Below are positions 25,842-35,935 of a stretch of DNA of 64,000 bases, in pieces. Both the position numbers and the translations under genes were made by a program. The stretch lies in contig NZ_JBFBIK010000035.1 of the NCBI RefSeq assembly GCF_040685555.1, positions 4,270-68,269 on the forward strand, in the 5' to 3' direction. Source of the DNA: Sphaerisporangium sp040685555. GTDB taxonomy: Bacteria; Actinomycetota; Actinomycetes; Streptosporangiales; Streptosporangiaceae. Each line of letters begins with the position of its first letter. Position 1 is the stretch's first letter. The notes under the pieces are model-generated. The model was given only the letters and a program-made list of their open reading frames with translations, was not told the origin of the DNA and did not search any database.

Positions 25842-26902
25842 TCACCTCGCGTGGACGGCGGGGCGCTGGCGGACGACCGTGGGCGCCGTGCGGGTGTTGA
25901 GAAGCTCGCCGACGAGGTCGGTGAGGCTGACGAGGCCGGTGACCCGGCCCTCCTTGTCCGTGACGAGCCCCAGATGCGCGTGAGCGTCCTGGAGACGCGC
26001 CACCGCCTCCGGGATCGTCGTGGACGACTCCAGGCGTGGAGCGGGGCTCATGAGCTTCTCAGGCGCGTTCCCGGGATGGATCAGCGTGTCGCGCACGTGC
26101 AGCACGCCGAGCACATCCTCGGGGGAGCCGCCGTTGACCAGCAGGCGCAGGTGGCCGCTCAGTGCGGCCACGTCCCGGACGAGGTCGTCCGGCGCCCCGG
26201 CGGGTACGGCCGTGGCCCTGTCGATCGGCACCATCAGCCGCTCGACCGACTGCGACTGCACCTTGAGCGCCCGGGTCAGCAGGTCGTGCTCGTCCCTGTC
26301 CAGCAGGCCCATCCGGCCCGACTCGCCCACCAGCAGCGCCAGCTGCGGCGGGGTGCGCGTGGTCGCCAGCTCGTCCTTCGGCCGGATGCCGAACGCGCGC
26401 AGCAGCCCGTTGGACAGGCCGTTGAGGGTCGCCAGCACCGGCCGGGCGATCCACGTGAAACCACGGAAGGGCAGCGCCAGCGCCATAGCGGCCCGCTCAG
26501 GGTGGGTCAGGGCCCACGACTTGGGCGCCATCTCGCCGGCCACCATGTGCAGGAACGTGATGATCGCCAGCGCGATGACGTACGCGACGCCCACCTGCAC
26601 CGACTCGGGAAGGCCGACCAGCCCGAAGACCGGCTCCAGCAGGTGCTCGATCGCGGGCTCGGTGACCATGGCGAGGCCAAGGGAGCACAGCGTGATGCCG
26701 AGCTGGGCCCCGGCCAGCATGAGGGACAGCTCGCGCCCGTTGCGGAGGGCGGCCCGTCCGGCCGTCCTGGTCAGGCGGCCACCACCGCCGGCGGCCTCCT
26801 CAAGGCGGTGCCGCTTGCCGGAGACCACGGCGAACTCGGCCGCGACGAACAGGCCGTTGCCGACCAGCAGGACGACGCCCAGCAGCAGTGCGGTCACGGT
26901 GT

Positions 26903-26906
<4 letters not shown>
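25842..26906 (-). CDS. CNNM/CorC-family membrane protein (DUF21 plus CBS domains)
   Basis: The 354-residue protein has an N-terminal DUF21/CNNM transmembrane domain of three to four helices (AAEFAVVSGKRHRLEEAAG, LAGAQLGITLCSLGLA, HMVAGEMAPKSWAL) and a cytoplasmic CBS pair (SVERLMVPIDRATAVP, HAHLGLVTDKEGRVTGLVSLTDLV). Known members handle Mg2+/Co2+ efflux or homeostasis. The GTG at 26906 overlaps the stop of the upstream paralogue (GTGA). It lacks the C-terminal CorC_HlyC domain carried by that paralogue, so the two may act as a complex. Confidence 0.88.
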
Positions 26907-28264
<1,358 letters not shown>

Positions 28265-28542
28265 GGTCACTGGTCTGCCATCCCCGATTGAATAGGGCCC
28301 GTGCCGTGGCACGGGCATGTACTCCACGGGTCGGGAGCGGACACGACTGTCCTTTCGCTAGAGGTCGTCGATAACCGTAACGGTCCAGGCTCGGCCAATG
28401 TTTCCCGCGGCACGACATTGGTGACTTACTGTGACTCTGCGTACTTTTACATGAGAAAACCTTGGTGACGGAGCGTCCACCGCCGACACGACGGCGTAGC
28501 TTCGAAGCAAAGCGGCTCTAGCCACAGGACGGGGACGACAAC

Positions 28543-29922
28543 GTGGGCGATTGGCCTGGAGACCGGTCGGGAGGGGCCGACGAGAGTGGGTCCCGCGAGG
28601 GGCCGACCCGGGCTCTGCGACGTCCGGCCGGTGCCGGAGGCGAAGGGGCGTACCCCCCGGCGGCCGGGGGCGGTGCCGAGGAGCCCTACTCGGCCGGCCA
28701 GCCCGCGCACCGCTTCCCGCAGGGATCGCGCGGCACGGGCGACGGTGGCGGTCCCGACGAGGAGAGAACCCGCCAGCAGTCCTTCCCCGGGGGCGGGGAG
28801 GCGCCGCGGACCACGCCGGCGGGCGATTCCAAGGGGAGATCACGCGTGTACGGCAAGCCGAGGTCCGGCCAGGCCCCGGTCCGGCCCCTGTCGGCCCCGG
28901 ATGCCCCGGAGGTCCCTGAGACGCATCCGTCCGGCGGGCGGGGTCGCGGCGAGCCGAAGGCCGGGCGGCCACGGCGTACGGGCCGTCTGGTGGTGCGGAT
29001 CCTCGTGATCCTGCTGGTGCTGCTGCTCGTCCTCGGCCTGGTCGGGTTCTTCTGGATCAACTCCCGCATCACGAGCGTCGAGTCGCTCACGGACTACGAC
29101 GGCCGTCCCGCCGCCACGCCGGGCGAGGACTGGCTGCTGGTCGGCTCCGACAGCCGGGCCGGGCTGACGGCGGCCCAGCGCAAGAAGCTCGCCACCGGCA
29201 GGGCGGTCGGCAAGCGCACCGACACGATGATGCTCCTGCATATCCCGAGCGGCAGCGACAAGCCGACGCTCGTCAGCCTGCCGCGCGACTCCTACGTCCC
29301 CATCGAAGGGCACGGCAGCGACAAGCTGAACGCCGCTTACGCCTTCGGCGGGCCCAAGCTGCTGACCAAGACGGTGGAGAAGGTCACCGACATCCGGATC
29401 GACCACTACATGGAGATCGGCTTCGGCGGCTTCGTCGGCATCGTGGACGCGATCGGCGGCGTCAACATCTGCGTCAAGCAGAACATCAAGGACCACAAGG
29501 CCGGCATCAACCTCAAGAAGGGCTGCCAGGACATGGACGGCGGCACCGCCCTTGGGTACGTCCGCACCCGCGCCACCGGCGCGCTGCCCGACTTCGACCG
29601 CACCCAGCGCCAGCGCCAGTTCTTCGGCGCCGTGGTGAAGAAGGCGGCCAGCCCCGGCGTCCTGGTCAACCCGTTCCGGTCGATCCCGCTCGCGATGAGC
29701 GCCACCGACTCGGTGGCGGTCGACCCGGGCACGGGAGCCTTCGACCTGCTGTCGCTCGGGCTCGCGATGAGCGGCGATCCCGTCGCCACCGCCGTGCCCG
29801 TGGGCTCGCTGCCCACGATCAACGGCGCCTCCGTCGTGAAGTGGGACACCCAGCGCGCTCTGCGGCTGTTCAAGGCCCTGGCCGAGGACAAGCCGGTGCC
29901 GAAGGACGTCCTCACCAGGTAG
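28543..29922 (+). CDS. LytR-CpsA-Psr (LCP) family wall-polymer ligase
   Basis: The 459-residue protein has about 145 disordered N-terminal residues rich in Gly, Pro and Arg, one membrane helix (about 150-172, VVRILVILLVLLLVLGLVGFF) and an extracytoplasmic LCP domain. Key motifs are LLVGSDSRAG, RTDTMMLLHIP, LPRDSYVPI, and GGPKLL with DHYMEIGFGGFVGIVDAIGG. LCP enzymes attach teichoic acids, arabinogalactan or capsular glycans to peptidoglycan. The arginines that bind the polyprenyl-pyrophosphate substrate are present (ALGYVRTR, DFDRTQRQRQ). The long disordered cytoplasmic segment is typical of actinomycete members. GTG 28543 is the only good start before the helix. Confidence 0.9.
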   Translation: MGDWPGDRSGGADESGSREGPTRALRRPAGAGGEGAYPPAAGGGAEEPYSAGQPAHRFPQGSRGTGDGGGPDEERTRQQSFPGGGEAPRTTPAGDSKGRSRVYGKPRSGQAPVRPLSAPDAPEVPETHPSGGRGRGEPKAGRPRRTGRLVVRILVILLVLLLVLGLVGFFWINSRITSVESLTDYDGRPAATPGEDWLLVGSDSRAGLTAAQRKKLATGRAVGKRTDTMMLLHIPSGSDKPTLVSLPRDSYVPIEGHGSDKLNAAYAFGGPKLLTKTVEKVTDIRIDHYMEIGFGGFVGIVDAIGGVNICVKQNIKDHKAGINLKKGCQDMDGGTALGYVRTRATGALPDFDRTQRQRQFFGAVVKKAASPGVLVNPFRSIPLAMSATDSVAVDPGTGAFDLLSLGLAMSGDPVATAVPVGSLPTINGASVVKWDTQRALRLFKALAEDKPVPKDVLTR

Positions 29923-29977
29923 GCGCGACGCGCGCCGAGCCGTCCTCAGGCACGCGTCGCCGGGCCGTGCGAGCGGT

Positions 29978-29983
29978 TAGTGT
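29978..29983 (+). promoter_or_regulatory. -10 element TAGTGT of the leaderless glycosylase gene
   Basis: TAGTGT ends 6 nt before ATG 29990, and no Shine-Dalgarno sequence precedes that ATG. Confidence 0.45.
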
Positions 29984-29989
29984 GATGGC

Positions 29990-30868
29990 ATGCCCGAGCT
30001 TCCCGAGGTGGAGTCGCTCGCCGAGTTCCTGCGCGAACGGGCCGTCGGCCGCCCGGTCGCCGCTGTCGACGTGGTGGCCTTCCAGGCGCTGAAGACGGTG
30101 GACCCGCCGGTGACCTCGCTGGCCGGGCTGGCGGTGACGGGCGTCGCCCGGCACGGAAAGTTCCTCGACCTCGACTGCGACGGGATCCACTTCATCACCC
30201 ACCTGGCCCGCGGCGGCTGGCTGCGCTGGCGGGACGACCTCTCGGGCGCGAAGCCCGTCCGTCCAGGCAAGGGCCCTCTGGCGGTCCGCGTGCGGTTCGC
30301 GCCCGACGACGACGGCGAGCAGCCCGGGTTCGAGCTCACCGAGGCGGGCACCCAGAAACGGCTCGCCGTCTACGTCGTCCGCGACCCGGGCGAGGTGCCC
30401 GGCATCGCGAGCCTCGGGCCCGATCCGCTCTCGCCCGAGTTCACCGTCGACGTTCTGAAGGGCATCCTGGGCGGCAGCCGCACCCGGATCAAGGGGCTCC
30501 TGCGCGACCAGAAGGTGATCGCCGGCATCGGCAACGCCTACTCCGACGAGGTGCTGCACGTCGCGAAGATGTCCCCGTTCAAGATCGCGGGGTCGCTGAC
30601 CGACGACGCGGTGGCGGGGCTGCACGAGTCGATCGTCAGCACGCTGCGCGCGGCCGTCGAGCGCTCGCGCGGCATCGCCGCGAAGGATCTCAAGACCGAG
30701 AAGAAGTCGGGCCTGCGGGTGCACGGGCGTGCCGGGCAGCAGTGCGAGGTGTGCGGGGACACGATCAAGGAGGTGTCGTTCGCCGACTCCTCCCTGCAGT
30801 ACTGCCCGACGTGCCAGACCGGCGGGAAGCCCTTGGCCGACCGCAGGCTGTCCCGCCTGCTCAAGTAG
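29990..30868 (+). CDS. Fpg/Nei-family DNA glycosylase/AP lyase
   Basis: The 292-residue base-excision repair enzyme begins MPELPEVE, giving the catalytic Pro2 and Glu3. The helix-two-turn-helix includes GIGNAYSDEVLH. The C-terminal zinc finger has CEVC...CPTC (C-x2-C-x16-C-x2-C) but the usual final Q-x-x-x is altered. In actinomycetes this subgroup is often annotated Fpg2/Nei2, with oxidised pyrimidine or 8-oxoguanine substrates. The lysine-rich stretch KDLKTEKKSGLRVHGRAGQQC fits the DNA-binding region. It is monocistronic from a leaderless promoter. Confidence 0.92.
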   Translation: MPELPEVESLAEFLRERAVGRPVAAVDVVAFQALKTVDPPVTSLAGLAVTGVARHGKFLDLDCDGIHFITHLARGGWLRWRDDLSGAKPVRPGKGPLAVRVRFAPDDDGEQPGFELTEAGTQKRLAVYVVRDPGEVPGIASLGPDPLSPEFTVDVLKGILGGSRTRIKGLLRDQKVIAGIGNAYSDEVLHVAKMSPFKIAGSLTDDAVAGLHESIVSTLRAAVERSRGIAAKDLKTEKKSGLRVHGRAGQQCEVCGDTIKEVSFADSSLQYCPTCQTGGKPLADRRLSRLLK

Positions 30869-30946
30869 CCTCTCGCCGAAAAACAACGCTGGGTTAGCGA
30901 TGACAACCCTCCGTTAGCGGGCGGAAAGACTCGTAGAGCGGGGACA

Positions 30947-31279
30947 ATGAACGGCATGAACGTCCCAGAGATCGAGGCCAAGGCCGTACCCGACGACGTC
31001 TTCCTGCTCGATGTGCGCGAGCCCGATGAGTGGCGGGCGGGGCACGCCCCGACGGCCGTCCACATCCCGCTGGGCGCGCTGCAGCAGAGGGTCGACGAGG
31101 TCCCGGCGGGCGTGCCGGTCTACGTCGTCTGCCGGGTCGGCGGCAGGTCCGCCAGGGCCGCCGCGTGGCTCAACCACGTGGGCCGCGAGGCGATCAACAT
31201 TGAGGGCGGCATGCAGTCGTGGGCCGCCGCCGGCCGCCCGATGGTGGCCGAAAACGGGGGGCAGCCCTTCGTCGCCTAG
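30947..31279 (+). CDS. single-domain rhodanese-like protein
   Basis: The 110-residue sulfurtransferase fold has LLDVREPDEWRAGHAPTAVHIPLG at 20-43, the active-site loop VCRVGGRS with Cys62, and the final GGMQSWAAAGRP. The loop size (CRxGxRS) is that of thiosulfate/persulfide-handling GlpE/PspE-type proteins. No partner gene is evident; the next gene is riboswitch-controlled and separate. The ATG at 30947 follows GCGGGG; the ATG at 30956 is an alternative start. Confidence 0.9.
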   Translation: MNGMNVPEIEAKAVPDDVFLLDVREPDEWRAGHAPTAVHIPLGALQQRVDEVPAGVPVYVVCRVGGRSARAAAWLNHVGREAINIEGGMQSWAAAGRPMVAENGGQPFVA

Positions 31280-31312
31280 CGACGGGGTGTAATAATTCGG
31301 TCAAAATCCATA

Positions 31313-31416
31313 CCGCGGGAGCTCGGGCGCAACCGGGCTGAGAGGGCGGTTCCCAGTGACGCTGGGCGCGCCGCCGACCGCATGAACCTGTCCGGGTAAT
31401 GCCGGCGTAGGGAGCG
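31313..31416 (+). ncRNA. TPP (THI-box) riboswitch
   Basis: The conserved cores are present: GGGCTGAGAGGG (the CUGAGA pyrimidine-sensing helix, about 31335-31346) and GAACCTGTCCGGGTAATGCC with GGCGTAGGGAG (pyrophosphate-sensing helix, about 31384-31413). The 3' strand of P1 contains the GGGAG that serves as ribosome binding site for ATG 31421. Binding of thiamine pyrophosphate would therefore hide the start site directly. This predicts repression when thiamine is plentiful. Confidence 0.93.
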
Positions 31417-31420
31417 TGCG

Positions 31421-32827
31421 ATGACATCCGCCGTCGGCGAGGTCCCCCTGACCCTCGACGAGGCCCCTCCGAAGACGCTGGGCCTGCTCGACCAGGGTGC
31501 CTTCTGGGCCAACCTCGGAGTGAGCCTCCTCGGCTTCTCCGGGGCCCTGTACCTGCTCAACCCGCTGGGCGACGTCCCGCTGAGCCTGGGCGCGGCCGTC
31601 CTCGCGGCCGTGGTCGGCAGCCTGATTGGCACCGTGATGGTCGGCCTGGCGGCGGTGCCCGGCGCGCGCACCGGCGCGCCGGCGATGGTGCTGCTGCGCG
31701 GCCTGTTCGGGGCCAGGCTGTCGTACGTCCCGACGGTCCTGAACATCGTCCAGATGCTCGGCTGGGGGGCCTTCGAGCTGTGGGTGATCGCCACCGGGGC
31801 CCGTGCGATCTTCGGTGACTCCGTGCCGTACTGGGTCTGGGTGGTGGCGGCGGGCCTGCTGACGATCGCCCTGACGATCCGGCCGCTGGGGGCCATCCGC
31901 CTGCTCCGCCGCTTCGTGACGGCGGGGGTGGTCGTCGCGATGGTGTGGCTCGCCGTGGCGCTGCTGCGCGAGGCCCCCACTCTCGGGGGCGGCGACTGGA
32001 GCGCCTTCGCCCCGGCGGTCGACTACGTGATCGCGCTGTCGGTCTCCTGGGTGCCGGTGGCGGCCGACTACGCGCGGCACTCGCGGTCCGGCCGGGCGGC
32101 CTTCGCGGGGGTGGTCAGCGGCTACACGATCGCCCAGGTCGCGTGCCTGGTCATCGGCATACTCGCGCTGGCCCTGGTCGGGAACGACCCCGGCCGGGTG
32201 TGGGACGCGTTCGTGGCGGTGCCCCTCGGGGGCCTGTTCTTCGGCATCCTCGTGCTCAGGGAGGCCGACCAGTCGTTCGCCAACGTCTACTCCACGGCGA
32301 TGTCCCTGCAGAACCTCCTGCCGAGGGTGGACCGGCGCATCTTCTCGATCGGCGTCGGCGTGCTGACCACCGTCATCGCGCTCTTCGCCGACGTGAATTC
32401 GTACGGGGCGTTCCTCGGCGTCATCGGCGCGGTGTTCGTCCCGATGTTCGCCGTGCTGGTGATCGACTACTTCGTGCTGGGCGGGGCCGCCAGGTGGGAC
32501 ACCTCGGCCGGGGCGCCCTCGCGCTGGGGGATGGTCGTGCCCTGGGTGCTCGGGTTCGTGGCGTACTGGCTGGTCACGGCGACGCCCACGGTGGCGTGGT
32601 GGGACTCGGTCTGGACGGATCTTCGCGACGCGATCGGCTTCGAGCGGCAGGTCTGGATGAACGCCGCGCTGGCCGCGTTCATCGTGTCCGCCCTGGCGAC
32701 CCTGCTGGCGCGGGCGCTCAGCGGGCGGGGTCTTCGAGGCGGAGAAGATACTGCTTGGCGGCGAGGCCGCCGGCGTAGCCTCCAGGATTCCCCGGCGACT
32801 CGATCGCCCGGTGACACGGGACGATGA
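31421..32827 (+). CDS. NCS1-family permease under TPP control, probable hydroxymethylpyrimidine transporter (CytX-like)
   Basis: The 468-residue permease has twelve predicted membrane helices and resembles cytosine/purine/allantoin NCS1 carriers (FWANLGVSLLGFSGALYLLNP, NIVQMLGWGAFELWVIA, SVSWVPVAADYARHSR). NCS1 members under THI-box control are assigned to uptake of the thiamine precursor HMP (CytX), which fits here. The last about 36 codons (GLRGGEDTAWRRGRRRS...) are hydrophilic. They run antisense over the ogt gene, giving a convergent overlap of 110 bp. The tail may be an extension after loss of an earlier stop. Confidence 0.87.
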   Translation: MTSAVGEVPLTLDEAPPKTLGLLDQGAFWANLGVSLLGFSGALYLLNPLGDVPLSLGAAVLAAVVGSLIGTVMVGLAAVPGARTGAPAMVLLRGLFGARLSYVPTVLNIVQMLGWGAFELWVIATGARAIFGDSVPYWVWVVAAGLLTIALTIRPLGAIRLLRRFVTAGVVVAMVWLAVALLREAPTLGGGDWSAFAPAVDYVIALSVSWVPVAADYARHSRSGRAAFAGVVSGYTIAQVACLVIGILALALVGNDPGRVWDAFVAVPLGGLFFGILVLREADQSFANVYSTAMSLQNLLPRVDRRIFSIGVGVLTTVIALFADVNSYGAFLGVIGAVFVPMFAVLVIDYFVLGGAARWDTSAGAPSRWGMVVPWVLGFVAYWLVTATPTVAWWDSVWTDLRDAIGFERQVWMNAALAAFIVSALATLLARALSGRGLRGGEDTAWRRGRRRSLQDSPATRSPGDTGR

Positions 32828-33281
32828 CGCAGACGGGGTTGGCGGTCAGCGCGTTGCCGATGGCGCGCAGCGCCTGGGGACGCCCGATGCGCTCGGCGAT
32901 TTCTGGAAATGTCGTGACGCTTCCGTAGGGCACGGCCATCGTCATCTGGAGCACCGTACGGGCGAACGGCGTGGCCAGCCGGAGGTCGACGGGCAGGGTG
33001 AAGGCCCGGAGCCTGCCGGAGAAGTACGCGTCGAGCTCGCGCCGGATCGGATCGAGGCGCCGGGGGTCGGGCCCGATGAACGAGCCGATCTCCCGGGTGA
33101 TGCGCGCGAAGACCACGTGCTCGTTCTCGTAGCTGCAGGCGACCACGCCGCGCGCGGTGACGGCGAGCGCCAGCCGTCCGGCGGGGGTGTCGGTCATCCC
33201 GAACGCGATGTCGGGTGGGGTCTCGCCCACATAGCCGGGAGCGGTCACCCGCACGAGGGCTTCGAGATCCCCTGTCGACAT
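32718..33281 (-). CDS. ogt: methylated-DNA-[protein]-cysteine S-methyltransferase
   Basis: The 187-residue DNA repair protein accepts the alkyl group from O6-alkylguanine on Cys156 of the motif IVPCHRAI. The helix-turn-helix contains PYGSVTTFPEIAERIGRPQALRAIGNALTANP with the conserved Arg finger and Asn hinge. ATG 33281 follows GGGAGGGG at about 9 nt, so longer in-frame extensions are not needed. The 3' end overlaps the convergent permease gene by 110 bp. Confidence 0.93.
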   Translation of the reverse strand: MSTGDLEALVRVTAPGYVGETPPDIAFGMTDTPAGRLALAVTARGVVACSYENEHVVFARITREIGSFIGPDPRRLDPIRRELDAYFSGRLRAFTLPVDLRLATPFARTVLQMTMAVPYGSVTTFPEIAERIGRPQALRAIGNALTANPVCVIVPCHRAIESPGNPGGYAGGLAAKQYLLRLEDPAR

Positions 33282-33452
33282 GGCCGCACCCCTCCCGGTC
33301 CCGCTACCAGGCAGCGTATCGGAGCGGAGGCTCCCACCGACCGTGACGGCCGTGCGCCGCGCGCCGTAGAAGGCCTCGAGAGGGTACGGTCCCGACGAAT
33401 GCGACGATTCGCACATCGAAAGTGCCAAGGCGCGCTTGCAAAAACGGGCACG

Positions 33453-35348
33453 ATGGGGGTCATGAGTGACAACAGGGTAGAGAACGCCGATGACGGCTTT
33501 GCCCGCGCTGTCCTCGCGAGTTCCCCCAATGCCGTCGTAGCCCTCGATCGTGACCTTTCCGTCCTGGTGTGGAACCCCGCCGCCGAGCGCCTTTTCGGCT
33601 GGACCTGCGACGACATGATCGGGCGCAGGGCGCCGCTCGTCCCCGAGGAACTGGTGGTGGAGCACAACGCGGTGCTCGAACGGGTCCGCACCGGAGGTCC
33701 GGTCTCCCTGCGCACCAAGCGCCTGCGCAGCGACGGCTCGCTCGTCGACGTGGGCGTGGACATGAGCGCGCTGCGCTCGGAGGCCGGTGCGCTGCTCGGG
33801 TACGTGAGCGTCTACCACTCCTTGGAGAACGACTCGGCGGCCCGCGATCGGGGAGCCCGCAGGGCGAGGCTCGTCCGGCGGCTCACCGACGTGGTCGGCG
33901 ACATCAACGCCGAGCTTGAGCTCTCACCCGTGCTCGACCGCATAGCCGGGAGCCTCACCGAGCTGACCGGGGCCGACGCGGGCGGCTTCGTGCTGATCGA
34001 GGACGACCGCCTGCGGCTGGTCAGCACGCACGGGCTGCCCGACAGGCTGTGGGGCGCCACCGCCGACCTGCATACGAGCCTCGTCGGCAAGCTGCTCAGG
34101 ACCGGCAAGACCGTCCTGCTGGAGACCGGCGACCAGACCGTGCTCGACGACCTGATCTGGTCGGAGCTGCCAGGACTGCACACCATCGCGCTCGGCGTCG
34201 CGGCGGTCGGCGGGCGGCCGTACGGGGCGCTGTACGCGCTGTTCGCCGAGCGCAAGGCCGGCCACATCGAGCTTGAGCTGCTGGAACTGCTGGCCGGGCA
34301 CGCCGGCATCGCGCTCGCCAACGCGATGGCGTACCAGGACGCCGTGCGGCAGCGCGCCCACGAGCGGGCGGTCGTCGACGCGAGCGCGGACGGCATCGCG
34401 GTGCTCGACGGCATGGGGTTCGTCCGCCAGTGGAACCCGGCGGCCGAGGAACTGACCGGGGTGCGGGCCGACGAGGTGATCGGTGCCCGGCCGCCGTTCC
34501 CGCTGCCGGCGCCGGGTGAGAAGCTCACCACCCAGCTTCCGTGCGGCCGCTGGCTCGACGTGGTCAGCGCCGAGATAAACGAGACCGCCGAGATCGTGGT
34601 CGACTTCCGCGACGTCACGCGGGCCAAGGAGCTGGAGGAGGCCAAGGATTTGTTCCTCGCCACCACCAGCCACGAGCTCCGCACGCCGATCACCGTGGTC
34701 CAGGGGTTCGCCAGCACGCTCGACGCGCGCTGGGACAAGCTCTCGGACGTCGAGCGCCGTTCGGCCGTACGGACCATCGCGGAGCGGGCACAGGCGCTCG
34801 GCCAGCTCATGGATCACCTGCTCCTCGGCGCGCGGGCCGGGGCCGAGGAGCTGAAGGTCCAGGTGGAGAGCTTCGACCTGGGCGAACGGGTGCGCGCGGC
34901 CACGCTGGGGATGCCGGTCCTGTCCGACAGGCACCGCGTGGAGGTGGACATCCCCCGTGACCTGCCACTGGTCGACGGCGACGCCCTGGCGACCGACATC
35001 CTGCTCGGCCAGCTCCTGGAGAACGCCTTCAAGTACTCGCCGGACGGCGGGTTGATCCGCGTCCTCGCGTGGGCCGAGAGCGATCACGTGGTCCTCGTGG
35101 TGGACGACGAGGGGGTGGGCATCGCGCCGGACGACCGCGAGCGCGTATTCGAACGCTTCGTCCAGGCCGACAGCGGCGACCGCCGCAGGTTCGGCGGTGT
35201 GGGGCTCGGACTTTACATCGCGCGCAGCCTCGCCCGCGCCCAGGGTGGCGAGGTGACCGCGCATTCCCGGCCTGGTGGAGGCACCCGAATGCGATTCATC
35301 TTGGGCATCGCACCGGCCTATATCGGATCCGACACACCGAACCGGTAA
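33453..35348 (+). CDS. sensor histidine kinase with PAS-GAF-PAS input
   Basis: The 631-residue soluble kinase has PAS 1 (about 15-130, VVALDRDLSVLVWNPAAERLFGW), GAF (about 145-300), PAS 2 (about 305-390, ADGIAVLDGMGFVRQWNPAAEEL), a HisKA domain with the phospho-acceptor His in TTSHELRTPITVV, and a HATPase_c domain with the N box (LLENAFKYSPDGG), DDEGVGI and GGVGLGLYIA. There are no membrane helices, so it senses a cytoplasmic signal. ATG 33462 (9 nt later) is an alternative start. No response regulator is adjacent; the next gene is an anti-sigma-type ATPase. Confidence 0.88.
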   Translation: MGVMSDNRVENADDGFARAVLASSPNAVVALDRDLSVLVWNPAAERLFGWTCDDMIGRRAPLVPEELVVEHNAVLERVRTGGPVSLRTKRLRSDGSLVDVGVDMSALRSEAGALLGYVSVYHSLENDSAARDRGARRARLVRRLTDVVGDINAELELSPVLDRIAGSLTELTGADAGGFVLIEDDRLRLVSTHGLPDRLWGATADLHTSLVGKLLRTGKTVLLETGDQTVLDDLIWSELPGLHTIALGVAAVGGRPYGALYALFAERKAGHIELELLELLAGHAGIALANAMAYQDAVRQRAHERAVVDASADGIAVLDGMGFVRQWNPAAEELTGVRADEVIGARPPFPLPAPGEKLTTQLPCGRWLDVVSAEINETAEIVVDFRDVTRAKELEEAKDLFLATTSHELRTPITVVQGFASTLDARWDKLSDVERRSAVRTIAERAQALGQLMDHLLLGARAGAEELKVQVESFDLGERVRAATLGMPVLSDRHRVEVDIPRDLPLVDGDALATDILLGQLLENAFKYSPDGGLIRVLAWAESDHVVLVVDDEGVGIAPDDRERVFERFVQADSGDRRRFGGVGLGLYIARSLARAQGGEVTAHSRPGGGTRMRFILGIAPAYIGSDTPNR

Positions 35349-35362
35349 CGAGCAGGTCACGG

Positions 35363-35935
35363 ATGGACTCACCTATTGTCGAATCTGCACAAGCAATGAT
35401 CGCCACTCGGTTTCCAGAACCATCGAACGGGGCATTTCGGTCGTACTGGGATGTGTTTTCCTCAGGGGGAAATGCAGGAGAACGGGGAAGTGAGGGCGTC
35501 GTGCTGTTGCCGTATGCGCCGACCAGCGTCGCCGTCGCACGCCAGCGTCTCAGCGCCGATCTCGAGGCATGGGGGGTGTTCGCCGCCGCGGTAGAGGACG
35601 CAGTCCTTGTGGTGAGCGAGCTGCTGAGCAATGCGTTGCGTCACGCCCACCCGCTCCCATCAGGCCAGATCAAGGCCACATGGGACTGGGCTGACGAACA
35701 TCTCGAGGTCACGGTGAGTGATGGAGGAGCGGCCACGGAGCCCCGTGCGGGACGGCCGACCCTCTCCTCGCTCGGCGGGCGGGGGCTCGGCATCGTCGAG
35801 TTCCTCGCCGTGCGCTGGGGGGTGCGCCACGACGGTGAAATGACCACGGTGTGGGCGGTTCTCCACGCCCCGGTCGCTGTCCTTAATTCACAAGTTAGGA
35901 CGCCCGAAATGGGCGCCCTACGCGAGTGTGGATAG
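35363..35935 (+). CDS. ATP-binding regulator of the anti-sigma/serine kinase (RsbW-like) type
   Basis: The 190-residue protein has a GHKL ATPase core: VEDAVLVVSELLSNALRHA (N box), VTVSDGGAATEP (G1-like) and LGGRGLGIVEFLAVRWGV (G2). Streptomyces-type HATPase_c_2 proteins of this size bind sigma factors or anti-anti-sigma STAS proteins and phosphorylate the latter. A STAS protein is encoded about 5 kb away at 41230, but linkage is not shown. It starts 14 bp after the PAS/GAF kinase and is probably co-transcribed. Its 3' end overlaps the arginine deiminase gene by 18 bp. Confidence 0.85.
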   Translation: MDSPIVESAQAMIATRFPEPSNGAFRSYWDVFSSGGNAGERGSEGVVLLPYAPTSVAVARQRLSADLEAWGVFAAAVEDAVLVVSELLSNALRHAHPLPSGQIKATWDWADEHLEVTVSDGGAATEPRAGRPTLSSLGGRGLGIVEFLAVRWGVRHDGEMTTVWAVLHAPVAVLNSQVRTPEMGALRECG

